Below are positions 1 to 8,230 of a stretch of DNA of 40,876 nt, in pieces. Positions within the stretch are counted from its first letter, which is position 1, and each line of letters starts with the position of its first letter. Position numbers and translations under genes: made by a program. Source of the DNA: a virus; IMG/VR virus record IMGVR_UViG_3300005939_000015, positions 1 to 40,876 of that record; one strand, given 5' to 3'. The notes below the pieces were generated by a model. The model saw only the letters and a list, made by a program, of their open reading frames with translations. It was not told the origin of the DNA and did no database searches.

Positions 1-5
1 GTCAT
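1..5 (-). CDS. Start of a further gene running off the window (5' end only)
   Basis: An ATG on the minus strand (5 to 3) is preceded at the right distance by GAGGTG (13-18), a good Shine-Dalgarno match. It begins a few bases after the TAA stop of the preceding gene. Only the start codon and two further bases are inside the window, so nothing can be said about the product. It shows that the co-directional operon continues. Confidence 0.5.
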
Positions 6-18
6 ACCAATCACCTCA

Positions 19-306
19 TTATGATTCGAGTCTATCTAACAAAGATGACCCGATTATGTTAATTCCTGAATCCTCTGTTTCCATCCAGACTGTTGCTACA
101 CTATAGCATCCATTCCTGCCAAATTCAGAGGCCTCGCTTATAATCCTGACTGTGCCACCTGTATTAATAAGTTTATGGTAATCAGTAATATCTTCTATAT
201 TGCAAAAAGAGAATACCCTTACCTTATACTGAGTGTTAATAGGAGTTACTTCAGAATCTACTGCTTTGATACGTTCAACTGTTACATTACTTTCATCTTT
301 TCTCAT
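19..306 (-). CDS. Small hypothetical protein (95 aa) after portal
   Basis: I do not recognise this protein. The ATG at 306 is preceded by AAGGAGGGG, a strong ribosome-binding site. The gene starts 29 bases after the portal stop, so it belongs to the same transcript. The product is soluble and mixed in charge, with no signal peptide, membrane segment or cysteine cluster. The N-terminus is Lys/Glu/Asp rich and the middle looks beta-rich (YKVRVFSF, GGTVRII, YSVATVW). A small virion or assembly accessory protein is possible from position alone. Confidence 0.75.
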   Translation of the reverse strand: MRKDESNVTVERIKAVDSEVTPINTQYKVRVFSFCNIEDITDYHKLINTGGTVRIISEASEFGRNGCYSVATVWMETEDSGINIIGSSLLDRLES

Positions 307-335
307 TTACGGCACCCCTCCTTCATAGCCTTCAT

Positions 336-1979
336 TTACATGGATCCCCCGCCCGCTTTTCTTGGAGGATTTTTCTCAGGATTATCAGTAGGGGTCCCCA
401 TATTAGCAGCTGGTAGTTTTCCGTTAGCCCTTCTTACAAATTCATAGGGTAAAGCCACTCCCTCATACATATCCGGAAGTTCTCCTTTTGTATTCTGCAT
501 CCTTACCATATTTTGGTTAGCGGCCATTTGAGCAGAGCTCTGGGCTACTGCCTGTATCTTCATAATTTCCTGAGAAGACCTAGCTTCTGAAATCATGTTA
601 TTCTTTTCAACATCGGGCTCTAAATCCATTTCTTTTTGTAAAGTAGTCTTAGATACTACCGGTTCTGGTCCAGCTAAATTTGCCATAGTCTGCTTTCTCT
701 GAATATCGTCTGCCATCTTAAAGGATTTAAGTTTTACCTTAGGGATAGGTTTTGAGGCTAGCATCCCTATAACAGCTACAACTTTTTTCAGCATATCTGT
801 TATGATCTCCCTATAATTTAGAAGATCATTCTCCAGCATTCTAAGAGATACTGAGCTACCTGTCCAGGATAATCCACCATAAACAAATTCCTGGGGAACT
901 TGAAGACCGGCTATAATAGATTTATAGGCAGATTCAATTTCCGGGGTAAGTAAAAGGGATTTTCCCTCTGCTCCTATTGCCTGATACCCTAACGGCCCCG
1001 GCATAATAGGGATATAGGTTGGATCATGCCTCCACTTAGTTAGTTCAGAAGTTACTTTACTCTTCCAGTGTCCCAGATTTTGGTTTTGGGCAATGGCTCC
1101 ACCTACCCCGGGCTGTCCTTGGGGATAAACTATTCTAAGTAGATCCATTAAAGAAGCAGCTACATTTTCCTGGGCTTTTTGAAGCATCTGCACATAATAT
1201 AAATCTTTCATAACGGATGCTATGAAAGGGTATCCCCATCCTTTGAAGTGGTTACTGGGGGCAGGCCTCTTTAGATGTAATATCTTATTTTCATAAAACA
1301 TTACAACAGACTTTTTGTTTTGCAGAGCCTGTATCCAGGGATCTGGGGCAGAGTTAAATATACGTGGGTTAGTCCTTAAAGCTGTTTTTAAGCTATTAGA
1401 AATATTGTAATAATACCAAGACTCTCCAGTAAGCGGGGAATGTTCAATGGTAATATGGGAAGGATCCCAGCGGACTATACGGAGTTTAGAAGGGTCATCT
1501 ATTGTATGAGTGTGTATTTTCATAGTTTGCACAGATTTGCACGTAGGACACTGAGCGGAGACTTCCTTGCCACCAAATCTGAAATTCTTAGCGGTATCTG
1601 CTTTAATTATGTGACCTTTAGGACATTCTAAAGTCCGGTATATTGCAGGAGACACCGTAACGAATAAATTACCATAGACAAAGTAATCTAACCCTAATTC
1701 CATTAGAGTTGATTTAATACTTAGTTTTGAATCTAGGAGATCTTTGTACCATATTTCAGTAGCTTTGTCTACATTTTCATAGATAACATCTGTAATAGGG
1801 TAGAAAGCTATCTTAGATAATGAACTAGAAACTATTGGGTTGGTGGAATAGTAGTATATACATAATTTAAACAGTTCTTGAATGGTGTTAGGCTCATATA
1901 AGCTAGTAAGATTTAAGAATGGGGAGGGATGTCTAATCAGGGTGTTATAATCCCCTAATATTTGCTTAGTCTTGGACAA
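336..1979 (-). CDS. Portal protein
   Basis: This is the likely dodecameric portal at the capsid vertex through which DNA is packaged and the tail attaches. Length (547 aa), a helix-rich central part (MKDLYYVQMLQKAQENVAAS), the following APS-like and loop regions (GPLGYQAIGAEGKSLLLTPE; VPQEFVYGG) and the C-terminal Gln/Met/Pro-rich tail fit phage portals. A zinc-binding insert is visible: C119-P-x-G-H123 and C144-P-T-C147 (numbered from the TTG start). The open frame extends upstream to 2135, but that would overlap the preceding gene by 170 bases. The TTG at 1979 has GGTGG six bases upstream and overlaps it by only 14, so I prefer it. The ATG at about 2051 is an alternative. The gene is unusually far from the terminase, lying after the tail tube. 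Confidence 0.85.
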   Translation of the reverse strand: MSKTKQILGDYNTLIRHPSPFLNLTSLYEPNTIQELFKLCIYYYSTNPIVSSSLSKIAFYPITDVIYENVDKATEIWYKDLLDSKLSIKSTLMELGLDYFVYGNLFVTVSPAIYRTLECPKGHIIKADTAKNFRFGGKEVSAQCPTCKSVQTMKIHTHTIDDPSKLRIVRWDPSHITIEHSPLTGESWYYYNISNSLKTALRTNPRIFNSAPDPWIQALQNKKSVVMFYENKILHLKRPAPSNHFKGWGYPFIASVMKDLYYVQMLQKAQENVAASLMDLLRIVYPQGQPGVGGAIAQNQNLGHWKSKVTSELTKWRHDPTYIPIMPGPLGYQAIGAEGKSLLLTPEIESAYKSIIAGLQVPQEFVYGGLSWTGSSVSLRMLENDLLNYREIITDMLKKVVAVIGMLASKPIPKVKLKSFKMADDIQRKQTMANLAGPEPVVSKTTLQKEMDLEPDVEKNNMISEARSSQEIMKIQAVAQSSAQMAANQNMVRMQNTKGELPDMYEGVALPYEFVRRANGKLPAANMGTPTDNPEKNPPRKAGGGSM

Positions 1980-2679
1980 TAGGTACCACCGTCTTCCCTC
2001 TGTTTTGCTTTTCCATATACTCCACATAAGTTTTGTATAAAGTGTGGGCATAATTCTCAGATTTGATACTCTTGTAAACTTGCCATAGTAATAAGTATTC
2101 TTTGTCGTCTTCAGCAGCAATATCGTCTTCACCAAATAGGTGTTCTTCTACTAAGGACAAACTTCTTCTATCTTTGGATACCGTCTTCAGCCTAAAATAA
2201 ATTGAGTTCTGCACTTCTTCATTATACAGGCCTTTTCCTGCCCACTTGAGTATCCCCGGGGGTGCTACTATATAATCATTCTTGAGAGCACTCTGTATAT
2301 AACCCTTCACTTCTAAACTAAGATCTTCCGGTATAGAGGCCCCCTTTTCCTGAAGGTACTCCAGGAAAGCAATAAGTTGAGCAGTATTAAGGGGATTTAA
2401 AGAGTAACTATTCACATAACCGGAAGTGATTCCCCAGCCGGTTATTTCAAAGCTGGCCCAGTCATTTAAAATAGAATCCATATTATGCAAGCAGCACATA
2501 ATGGCCCCTATCTTATTAGCTGAATATTCACTTATTTCTTTAAACCCTTTCTTCTTTAGTCCAATAAAGATAGTCTCCAATTCTAGATCATACCACTTAT
2601 TTCCAAATAGTTTTATTAAAGATTCTTCATATTCCTGTGGACTAAAGTTAACAGTTAGGCTAAAAATATCCGGCACCAT
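1966..2679 (-). CDS. Hypothetical structural-region protein (237 aa)
   Basis: I do not recognise this family. The frame is open from a TTG at 2682, but the ATG at 2679 (MVPDIF) is the more natural start; it lies four bases after the TGA of the upstream gene, implying coupled translation. The protein is soluble and predominantly helical, with an acidic stretch (EEHLFGEDDIAAEDDKEY) near residue 190. There are two cysteines side by side (MCCLHN) near residue 61. It overlaps the portal start by 14 bases. Its place directly before portal suggests a head or portal assembly role, which is inference only. Confidence 0.75.
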   Translation of the reverse strand: MVPDIFSLTVNFSPQEYEESLIKLFGNKWYDLELETIFIGLKKKGFKEISEYSANKIGAIMCCLHNMDSILNDWASFEITGWGITSGYVNSYSLNPLNTAQLIAFLEYLQEKGASIPEDLSLEVKGYIQSALKNDYIVAPPGILKWAGKGLYNEEVQNSIYFRLKTVSKDRRSLSLVEEHLFGEDDIAAEDDKEYLLLWQVYKSIKSENYAHTLYKTYVEYMEKQNRGKTVVPIVQD

Positions 2680-2683
2680 CAAA

Positions 2684-3352
2684 TCATCTCAGCAATCTCT
2701 TAAGCAATCTAGCAATATCTGAATCCAGGTCATTTATAGTTAAGCGGCCTTCTATAATATTATTTACCAAGGCTTTACCTAGGTACATAGAAAGTACCTT
2801 CCGGTTTCTCTTAACTTTTTCCATAAATTCAGGATCTCTTGCTATCTTATTGATGCCTGTAAAAACTACATCAGAAGGTTCAGCAAGCTTAGTACCCCAT
2901 AAACGGTCATTTCCGGATTCTTTGTCAAAAGCTTCTAATGCAAGAATAAATCCATCATAGTCATCTTTCTCTGCTGCTAATTTAGCTATTTTAGTTAGTA
3001 TAATCTGTTCTTTTTCAGAATGAGCTAACCCGTAACGAGCTTCAATTTCATTTTTAATATTTTCTATATCAGGGGTTTCTGAAGCGTACTTAGCTACCTG
3101 CCCAGATTCTATTGGGATCTGGTGGGAACGGGCAGCTGAAGAGATATTTCTAGCAGTAGAAACACGCTGGCTAGAAGGCATCTGGCTACTATGTTTACCG
3201 AAGAAATTAATAGCAGCTTTAACATGATTTTTATCATGTACTGGATATTTCCTTACTGTTTCCCCCTGGGTATTCTTAAATACTAGTGCAAATGCACTAT
3301 CTGGTAAGCAGCCTCGTTGTGACGATGTTAATTTCTCTGCTTCTTTTTTCAC
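2684..3352 (-). CDS. DUF6582-like phage protein (222 aa)
   Basis: The N-terminal 75 residues match the pattern I associate with DUF6582: LPDSAFALV, then RKYPVHDKNHVKAAINFF, then a Ser/Arg-rich helix (RVSTARNISSAAR). The function of this family is not established. The C-terminal two thirds are helical and charged, with repeated small motifs of the type K-hydrophobic-A (TKIAKLA, INKIARD, VAKYASE) that recur in the head proteins of this window. The start is GTG at 3352, chosen because GAGGTGAT lies about seven bases upstream. The gene is first after a terminator and a promoter-like dyad, so it probably opens a transcription unit with the two genes that follow. Confidence 0.65.
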   Translation of the reverse strand: MKKEAEKLTSSQRGCLPDSAFALVFKNTQGETVRKYPVHDKNHVKAAINFFGKHSSQMPSSQRVSTARNISSAARSHQIPIESGQVAKYASETPDIENIKNEIEARYGLAHSEKEQIILTKIAKLAAEKDDYDGFILALEAFDKESGNDRLWGTKLAEPSDVVFTGINKIARDPEFMEKVKRNRKVLSMYLGKALVNNIIEGRLTINDLDSDIARLLKRLLR

Positions 3353-3363
3353 TTTGCATCACC

Positions 3364-3402
3364 TCACACGAGTACAATTATATTGTACCATTTATCACAC
3401 GA
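3364..3402 (-). promoter_or_regulatory. Promoter-like dyad upstream of the DUF6582-like gene
   Basis: A perfect inverted repeat, GTACAAT-TAT-ATTGTAC, occupies 3372-3388 and contains TATAAT on the minus strand, a perfect -10 hexamer. It is bracketed by two copies of an 8-base direct repeat (TCACACGA on the plus strand, 3364-3371 and 3395-3402). A good -35 at 16-18 bases is not visible. The promoter would therefore be activator-dependent, phage-specific or absent. The dyad placed over a -10 looks like an operator. It sits between a terminator and a start codon. Confidence 0.45.
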
Positions 3403-3436
3403 AAAACCTAACGGGACACATAGGCCCCCGTTAGGT
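3402..3436 (-). terminator. Rho-independent terminator after tail tube gene
   Basis: A 10-base perfect stem (ACCTAACGGG at 3406-3415 with CCCGTTAGGT at 3427-3436) and an 11-base loop are followed on the minus strand by TTTTT. It lies 13 bases past the tail tube stop codon and ends the transcript of the head/sheath/tube block. On the plus strand the stem is also followed by a T run (3439-3444), so it could act in both directions. Confidence 0.85.
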
Positions 3437-3449
3437 GGTTTTTTACAAA

Positions 3450-4124
3450 TTATGCTGATTTTGTTACTTCTAGTGGCATCATTCTATCAAATACGATAGT
3501 ACTTGATTCTGCTACAACAGCAGATCCTCCTTGAATAGTTAACCCATGGTTTTGTATAAATGCATATTCCAAAGCTACTGCTGCATACACATTGGTAAAT
3601 GACTGCACGGCCCCTTGATGAGCCCCCATAGATATACTCTCCCCCTGCTCGCTGGTAATACCAGATGCTTCTGCAAGCATGAGCACAAGAGTCATAGGTC
3701 TGTCAAATAGTGGTGAGGCAAGATTTAGATAGAAATCTCCACCTTTAATACCAGCTTTTCTATAGGCTTCAACTTGGTCATTCAGACCCGGGTCTCCTGC
3801 CATTATTCTCAGCATGTTCTTACCGGAGTATAGTACTCTTTGCAAAGTAATAGTCCTCTGAGTTAGTCCTGTAGCGTAGTAACTTCTAGCACTACCTAGT
3901 TCAGCTACTGGTTGCATATCCTTATTCTGCTGCATGTTAAAAGATTGTATAAGTCCAATAGGAACAAAGCTTGTGGCATCTTTAGTTTCCATGGTGATTC
4001 TGCCGTTAGCATCTCTTGGTACCATAATCAGTGTAGATTTGGGGCCAATTAGACGAGTCTCGTCTATATCATTTTGGACATGCTTTCCGTAAATATCCCA
4101 GTTAAAGTTTTTTTCAGTTGCCAT
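3450..4124 (-). CDS. Tail tube protein
   Basis: This is the probable inner tube subunit of the contractile tail, the protein that stacks in hexameric rings around the DNA channel. Evidence is its size (224 aa), beta-rich sequence with a helix in the middle (GDPGLNDQVEAYRKA), and its position directly downstream of the sheath gene, the standard sheath-tube order in myoviruses. The statement FVPIGLIQSFNMQQNKDMQPVAELGS resembles tube proteins, where a strand pairs with a loop that describes a reference axis for stacking. The ATG at 4124 has AAGGAGG about eight bases upstream. A terminator follows the stop, separating it from the next operon. A gp19-like or other tube subfamily cannot be decided by eye. 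Confidence 0.75.
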   Translation of the reverse strand: MATEKNFNWDIYGKHVQNDIDETRLIGPKSTLIMVPRDANGRITMETKDATSFVPIGLIQSFNMQQNKDMQPVAELGSARSYYATGLTQRTITLQRVLYSGKNMLRIMAGDPGLNDQVEAYRKAGIKGGDFYLNLASPLFDRPMTLVLMLAEASGITSEQGESISMGAHQGAVQSFTNVYAAVALEYAFIQNHGLTIQGGSAVVAESSTIVFDRMMPLEVTKSA

Positions 4125-4154
4125 AGAAATACCTCCTTATCTTCCAAGGGGATG

Positions 4155-4187
4155 TCTGGTATACACTTTAAAGGTATGTATACCAGA
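4155..4187 (-). repeat. Perfect 11-bp stem-loop between sheath and tube genes
   Basis: TCTGGTATACA (4155-4165) pairs perfectly with TGTATACCAGA (4177-4187) across an 11-base AT-rich loop. No T-run follows on the minus strand, so it is not a standard terminator. Lying in the 75-base gap between two genes expressed at very high level, it may be an mRNA processing or stabilising element or a protein-binding dyad. The role is inference. Confidence 0.6.
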
Positions 4188-4199
4188 GTACCTCTCTGG

Positions 4200-6320
4200 T
4201 TAAATTATAAGTTCTATAACGATTCGGTTGGCGGGGTATAAAGGCTGGTAAGTAATTCTCATATCAATCCTGGTAGGATCTTCTGAGTTTACCATCAGAG
4301 TATCGAGTGCTGTCCCTGCTCCAGCTATTTCCTGAGCTACTAAGTATTCTGCTGTAGCATTAGCCAACATAGTTAATTCATTTAAGTATCCTGGGGTTAT
4401 GTTGAATTTACCAACCATTGGTTTAAATCTTTGCCTAAACAATTTTGCAGTAAAATCTACTGCTCTAACAATTGAATCCTCAGCAGATTCTGTCAAACCT
4501 ACCGCTGTAGTCAATTGATGGCGGTTATAAGTAGTATTTGAAAATGGATCATGCTCCAGAATCCACCAGCCAGTTCCAGCTAAGCTATCAATTTGATTCT
4601 TGGTGTAGTAATAATCCATACCCCCCGGGAAAAGTACATTCTTTAGAGTCTTATACTGAACATTTGTAAAGGGGGCGCTCGGGTTATCAGGGGCTGTTGA
4701 AGATACTAATCCTGCATAGGCAGCTGTTATATACCAACCAGGAACTATCAAAGAATCTGCTGAGATAGTTCCATATTTCATATTAGGGAGGTACATTTCA
4801 ATAACAGGTGGGAACATAACTCTGATTCTTTTTTCATTGTACTTGTTAGGTACTTTCTTAAGTGCCTGTATTTGATTAATTTTCATAGTTGGATTCTCAA
4901 AAACATTATCATTTACTGAATCCAACGAGTTAGCTACTTCATAATTCATGTAGCCTAATGCTGAAATTCTTTCAAGACCTTCATCTGGATTGGAATAATG
5001 TACCACATGAGTTTGTATCAATTCCCCAATAGTGAGACCTGATGATGAAGATGAATTGTCAGTAGCATTTTCACTGGCCAGTACACTAATAGTGTATACT
5101 TCAAATGGAGAAATTAAATCTAGGGCTCTCTCTACTTCAGCTATACAGGGTTCTAATGAGTTAATTAACAGTTCGGAAGGAAGCCCTTCTTCTTCATCTA
5201 ACCCGGCATTAGTTTTTGTAGGGACGACATAGATAGAATACTGATAGTCACTCTCCATTAGGGCAAGCCAGGAAGCATAAGCTACTGGATTAGCTGGATG
5301 TATTGCTCCAAAGGTTTCTACAATGGCTTCATCTGAGTTCATCTGATGGACATTACCAAAAAGAGGATTGGAGACATAGTATTTTAGGATGTAATCTTCA
5401 TCTACCTCTGGAGTAGCAGTTTTAAATTCAATTAGACCTGCTGATTTATGTATAGATACTCCCAGGGTAACTAAATTCTGTGGAGAAAGTTTCCTGGCAG
5501 TAGCATCTAGAATGAGACCTTCATTATCCCCGGTAAGTATATAGTCAGTTCTAGGAGCTGTTGGGGAAGCAGCCTCTTCCATATCCGCATAAGTAATTTC
5601 TATAATTTCATCTTTCTGAGTATCTTCTGTTGAGTGCCCTTTTAAGACTACTATATCCCCTAAGATAATTTCTTCTGCAAGAGATATATTATTACTAGAT
5701 TGATTAAGCATAACTTCTTCAACTAAATATAAGGCCAGCGGTTTTGTAGTAGATGTCACAATATTAGGTTTAAGTTTAAAGATGTCATTTACTCCATTAC
5801 CATCTATAAAGGTTTCTACAGCTAAACTAGCTTTTTCTATAGCGGTATATTCAATATAAAGGTCAAAGTAGTCATCATTTGCGTCTGGCCACTCATTCAC
5901 TGACAGCATAGTCTCTAATACTTCCCCTCGAGGAATGTACACCGTATCCGGGTAAAGAGTACAGAACCGGGTAATATCTACAGTTTCATCTGGGGAGATT
6001 GATTCTACTGGTGGCTGGTTAATTTCAGACATGAGTATATTTGTCTGAGATTTAGGGCTAATAGGCACCCCCCTCTTTGAGATAAACACATGTACTGAGC
6101 TAAAATCAATTACCCAGGTATCTCTCTTTTTTGGGTATAGCAACATAAGAGAAGTATCAAATGTTCTATTATACAGAGTGCCTACCAAGGCATCTAGCCC
6201 TTCTATAACGGGGCGGACAGTTCCTATAATAGTAGCAGGAAGAATGGGTGCTGTAGTTATATTTCCACGAGGTTTGTATATTTGGTGTACTTCTACACCG
6301 GGTCTTTTATAATTGTTCAT
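4200..6320 (-). CDS. Contractile tail sheath protein
   Basis: This 706-residue protein forms the contractile sheath around the tail tube. The N-terminus has the typical opening of sheath proteins (YKRPGVEVHQIYKP). The C-terminal part carries the conserved assembly region: VQYKTLKNVLFPGGMDYYYT, GWWILEHDPFSNT, then a helix-rich stretch (SIVRAVDFTAKLFRQRFKP) and a terminal beta strand pair (DPTRIDMRITYQPLYPANRI) that in sheaths donates the interlocking arm. The middle (about residues 60-330) is a beta-rich insertion, usual for protruding domains. The ATG at 6320 is preceded by AGGAGG at five bases. The neighbours, a small neck protein upstream and the tube downstream, support the call. Confidence 0.92.
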   Translation of the reverse strand: MNNYKRPGVEVHQIYKPRGNITTAPILPATIIGTVRPVIEGLDALVGTLYNRTFDTSLMLLYPKKRDTWVIDFSSVHVFISKRGVPISPKSQTNILMSEINQPPVESISPDETVDITRFCTLYPDTVYIPRGEVLETMLSVNEWPDANDDYFDLYIEYTAIEKASLAVETFIDGNGVNDIFKLKPNIVTSTTKPLALYLVEEVMLNQSSNNISLAEEIILGDIVVLKGHSTEDTQKDEIIEITYADMEEAASPTAPRTDYILTGDNEGLILDATARKLSPQNLVTLGVSIHKSAGLIEFKTATPEVDEDYILKYYVSNPLFGNVHQMNSDEAIVETFGAIHPANPVAYASWLALMESDYQYSIYVVPTKTNAGLDEEEGLPSELLINSLEPCIAEVERALDLISPFEVYTISVLASENATDNSSSSSGLTIGELIQTHVVHYSNPDEGLERISALGYMNYEVANSLDSVNDNVFENPTMKINQIQALKKVPNKYNEKRIRVMFPPVIEMYLPNMKYGTISADSLIVPGWYITAAYAGLVSSTAPDNPSAPFTNVQYKTLKNVLFPGGMDYYYTKNQIDSLAGTGWWILEHDPFSNTTYNRHQLTTAVGLTESAEDSIVRAVDFTAKLFRQRFKPMVGKFNITPGYLNELTMLANATAEYLVAQEIAGAGTALDTLMVNSEDPTRIDMRITYQPLYPANRIVIELII

Positions 6321-6351
6321 AGTGTCCTCCTTTCATTCTTTCATTAGTTCA

Positions 6352-6948
6352 CTAAGATTTGGTATTCTCATAGGTACTTGTAATTGCATTGATGTAGGTC
6401 TTTTTATGTATAGCTTCAGTTGCAGCGGAAACTATCCAGGAGACATTTATCTGATAGCGAATAGATACCGATACGTGGACCATATCGTCAGACCCCCCTG
6501 AATGTATGAGGCTAACTGGAGAGCTGACCGATAAAGGTGTAATTTCTAAAAAATTGTAAGCATCTTTTAACTGTCTTCTATAGGCTAGTATTGCCATTGC
6601 TAAAATATTAGATAAGTTTTCAGCTTCCTCTAAAGTTATAGCCATACAGTTTAAGTTGACGGTTCCTTCTATTATAGTCAAGTGGCCCCCAACTTTAGAA
6701 GCATCTGTTTCAACATTATCACCAAGAGTGGAGTTGTCTATAAAACCAAATGGCCCTCTCTCATAAGTAACTGCCCTACGTATTTCATCTTTTTCATAGT
6801 CGTACTGAGTAGCTTCACTAATACGTATAACCGCCTGGTTAGGATTTGTGTTAGCATCTTCTGTGTAAGTTGTATTCATCATAAGAAAACTCTTAACAAA
6901 GGAGAGGAATGCGTCTGAAATGTAATTACTTATCGTATTGAGTTTCAT
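6352..6948 (-). CDS. Putative tail terminator / tail completion protein
   Basis: This 198-residue protein sits directly upstream of the sheath gene. That is the usual place of the protein that caps the tail and joins it to the neck. The sequence has an N-terminal helix (ISDAFLSFVKSFLM), a beta-rich middle (VIRISEATQY; HLTIIEGTVNLNCMA), a helix (ITLEEAENLSNILAMAILAY) and further strands (VHVSVSIRYQINVSW), a layout common to tail terminators. No diagnostic motif is visible, so the role is from context. The frame opens with TTG at 6954, but ATG at 6948 is correctly spaced from TGGAGG and is chosen. It overlaps the upstream gene by 23 bases. Confidence 0.55.
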   Translation of the reverse strand: MKLNTISNYISDAFLSFVKSFLMMNTTYTEDANTNPNQAVIRISEATQYDYEKDEIRRAVTYERGPFGFIDNSTLGDNVETDASKVGGHLTIIEGTVNLNCMAITLEEAENLSNILAMAILAYRRQLKDAYNFLEITPLSVSSPVSLIHSGGSDDMVHVSVSIRYQINVSWIVSAATEAIHKKTYINAITSTYENTKS

Positions 6949-7378
6949 CTCCAACCTCCAAAAATTGTCCTATAGTAGAATTCCAGGCGTTTAAAAACAT
7001 ATTTTTAGGAGCGGTTCCAGGGTGCTCCCATTTACCTTTTGCTATATCCTGTGAAGTTACCTTTCTGAATACCAACTTGCCTCCAATACGCATCGGTACC
7101 GCTTTACCGGACTGAACTCGCAGTTGATGGGGCTTGGTTCCTTTTTCCAAGTAGATAAGGATTTTAGTAAATACCCGGACAGAGAATAAATATACATCTC
7201 TAGTTTTACTTTCAGGGTCTCTCTCCCAGGATACATTAAAACTTTTAGATAAAGGTATATTGCCAGTTTCAATTATAATAGCTCTTTCCGCAGTTTTATG
7301 ATATTCGCTAATAATACGTAACGCTAGCTGATCATTACAGTGGTTAACTTTCCCGGCAAATATAAGTTCCCCTCTCAA
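6926..7378 (-). CDS. Neck protein, HK97 gp10-like
   Basis: This 150-residue protein resembles the HK97 gp10-like family of neck/tail-completion components. The characteristic central and C-terminal pattern is visible: a YLEKGTKPH segment near residue 76, basic residues and an LVFRKV strand, then HPGTAPKNMFLNAW near residue 118. The family sits between capsid and tail. The start is TTG at 7378, immediately after the TAA of the preceding gene, with AGAGGTT upstream; no better start occurs. It overlaps the next gene by 23 bases. Position between connector proteins and the sheath agrees with a neck role. Confidence 0.7.
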   Translation of the reverse strand: MRGELIFAGKVNHCNDQLALRIISEYHKTAERAIIIETGNIPLSKSFNVSWERDPESKTRDVYLFSVRVFTKILIYLEKGTKPHQLRVQSGKAVPMRIGGKLVFRKVTSQDIAKGKWEHPGTAPKNMFLNAWNSTIGQFLEVGDETQYDK

Positions 7379-8230
7379 TTAGAGCAACCTCTGTTTAAAT
7401 TGTATATTGCGAGTTTCTTCTTTAACTAAAGATAAAATCTCCTCAGTTCTCCAGTCTAGTGAGTACACTACACTATCCTTAGAAGCTCCCACAAGGGATA
7501 CAATTTGAGCTACCTCCGCAATCTTATGCTTTAGAGATTGAGTATCTCTTACTCTAAACCATCTAGAGTTGGAAGGTAACATCAAAACATCCCCCGGAGA
7601 TAATGGGGGGTAAGATTCTAAAATCATTCTGTTTTGAATAGGGGACACATAAGAAGGGGACCCCTGCTGAACACTTCTACCTTTTGGAACCTGATAAGAT
7701 CCCCACACGGGGTAGGGGCCAAAGAAGCCACCCTTAAATCCCGTTCCATAGCAAACCGGGCATTGAGGGTCCAGTTTATTGGTAGATTTAGAATAACAGG
7801 AAGGGCATTTTGGACCCCACTTACGCCTAATAAAGGCTGCGACCAAAAGACCTTTAGCTTTACTTAAAGATAGGTGTATATCTCTTCTTAAAGCTTCAGC
7901 TACATAGTCGTCTACCCATGGGTCTAGTAAAACAGATTCTTTGAATAATTCTTCATTATCTTTAGATATTCCTACAAATTCTATCTCCTCAAAAAAGAAA
8001 ATAGATTTATTGGTTATAGTCTTAAGAAGGAGTTCCTGTTTTTCTCCCCATGGAATTGTTGCAAAAGGGGAATCACTGGAGTATGGTTTTAGGTATATAT
8101 CTATCCTGCCGTCTTCTAAATGTTCAGGCAGTTTTACTTCCCAGGTAACAATGTAGTCTCTACCTAGCAGAGGTCTTATCTGTAGATTAGTAACCGATGG
8201 ACCAGAAATCGACGTATTGACTAAACCCAT
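7379..8230 (-). CDS. Putative head-tail connector protein with zinc knuckle (283 aa)
   Basis: I do not recognise the family with certainty. The visible landmark is a zinc-ribbon-like motif, CPSC and, 13 residues later, CPVC followed by GTGFKGGF, about residues 142-168. The C-terminal part is beta-rich (SPIQNRMIL, PGDVLMLPSNSRWFRV), as in head-closure and stopper proteins. The frame is open to 8290 and there encodes a hydrophobic stretch that looks like a membrane anchor. However, the ATG at 8230 has a run GGGGGGGTG at the right distance, so the hydrophobic segment is almost certainly untranslated in this frame. With that start the overlap with the upstream gene is 44 bases. Location between capsid and neck genes suggests head completion. 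Confidence 0.6.
   Translation of the reverse strand: MGLVNTSISGPSVTNLQIRPLLGRDYIVTWEVKLPEHLEDGRIDIYLKPYSSDSPFATIPWGEKQELLLKTITNKSIFFFEEIEFVGISKDNEELFKESVLLDPWVDDYVAEALRRDIHLSLSKAKGLLVAAFIRRKWGPKCPSCYSKSTNKLDPQCPVCYGTGFKGGFFGPYPVWGSYQVPKGRSVQQGSPSYVSPIQNRMILESYPPLSPGDVLMLPSNSRWFRVRDTQSLKHKIAEVAQIVSLVGASKDSVVYSLDWRTEEILSLVKEETRNIQFKQRLL

Noticed and set aside
1980-2135. Longer N-terminus for the portal protein
   Set aside because: It would overlap the preceding gene by 170 bases, and the added residues look unlike portal N-termini. The TTG at 1979 with GGTGG upstream fits better.
2417-2445. Inverted repeat ATAACCGG / CCGGTTAT
   Set aside because: It lies in the middle of a coding region with a 13-base loop and no promoter or T tract; probably chance.
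2676-2690. Possible programmed frameshift joining the DUF6582-like and following gene, as in tail chaperones
   Set aside because: There is no slippery heptamer near the stop, and the second gene has its own ATG four bases after it.
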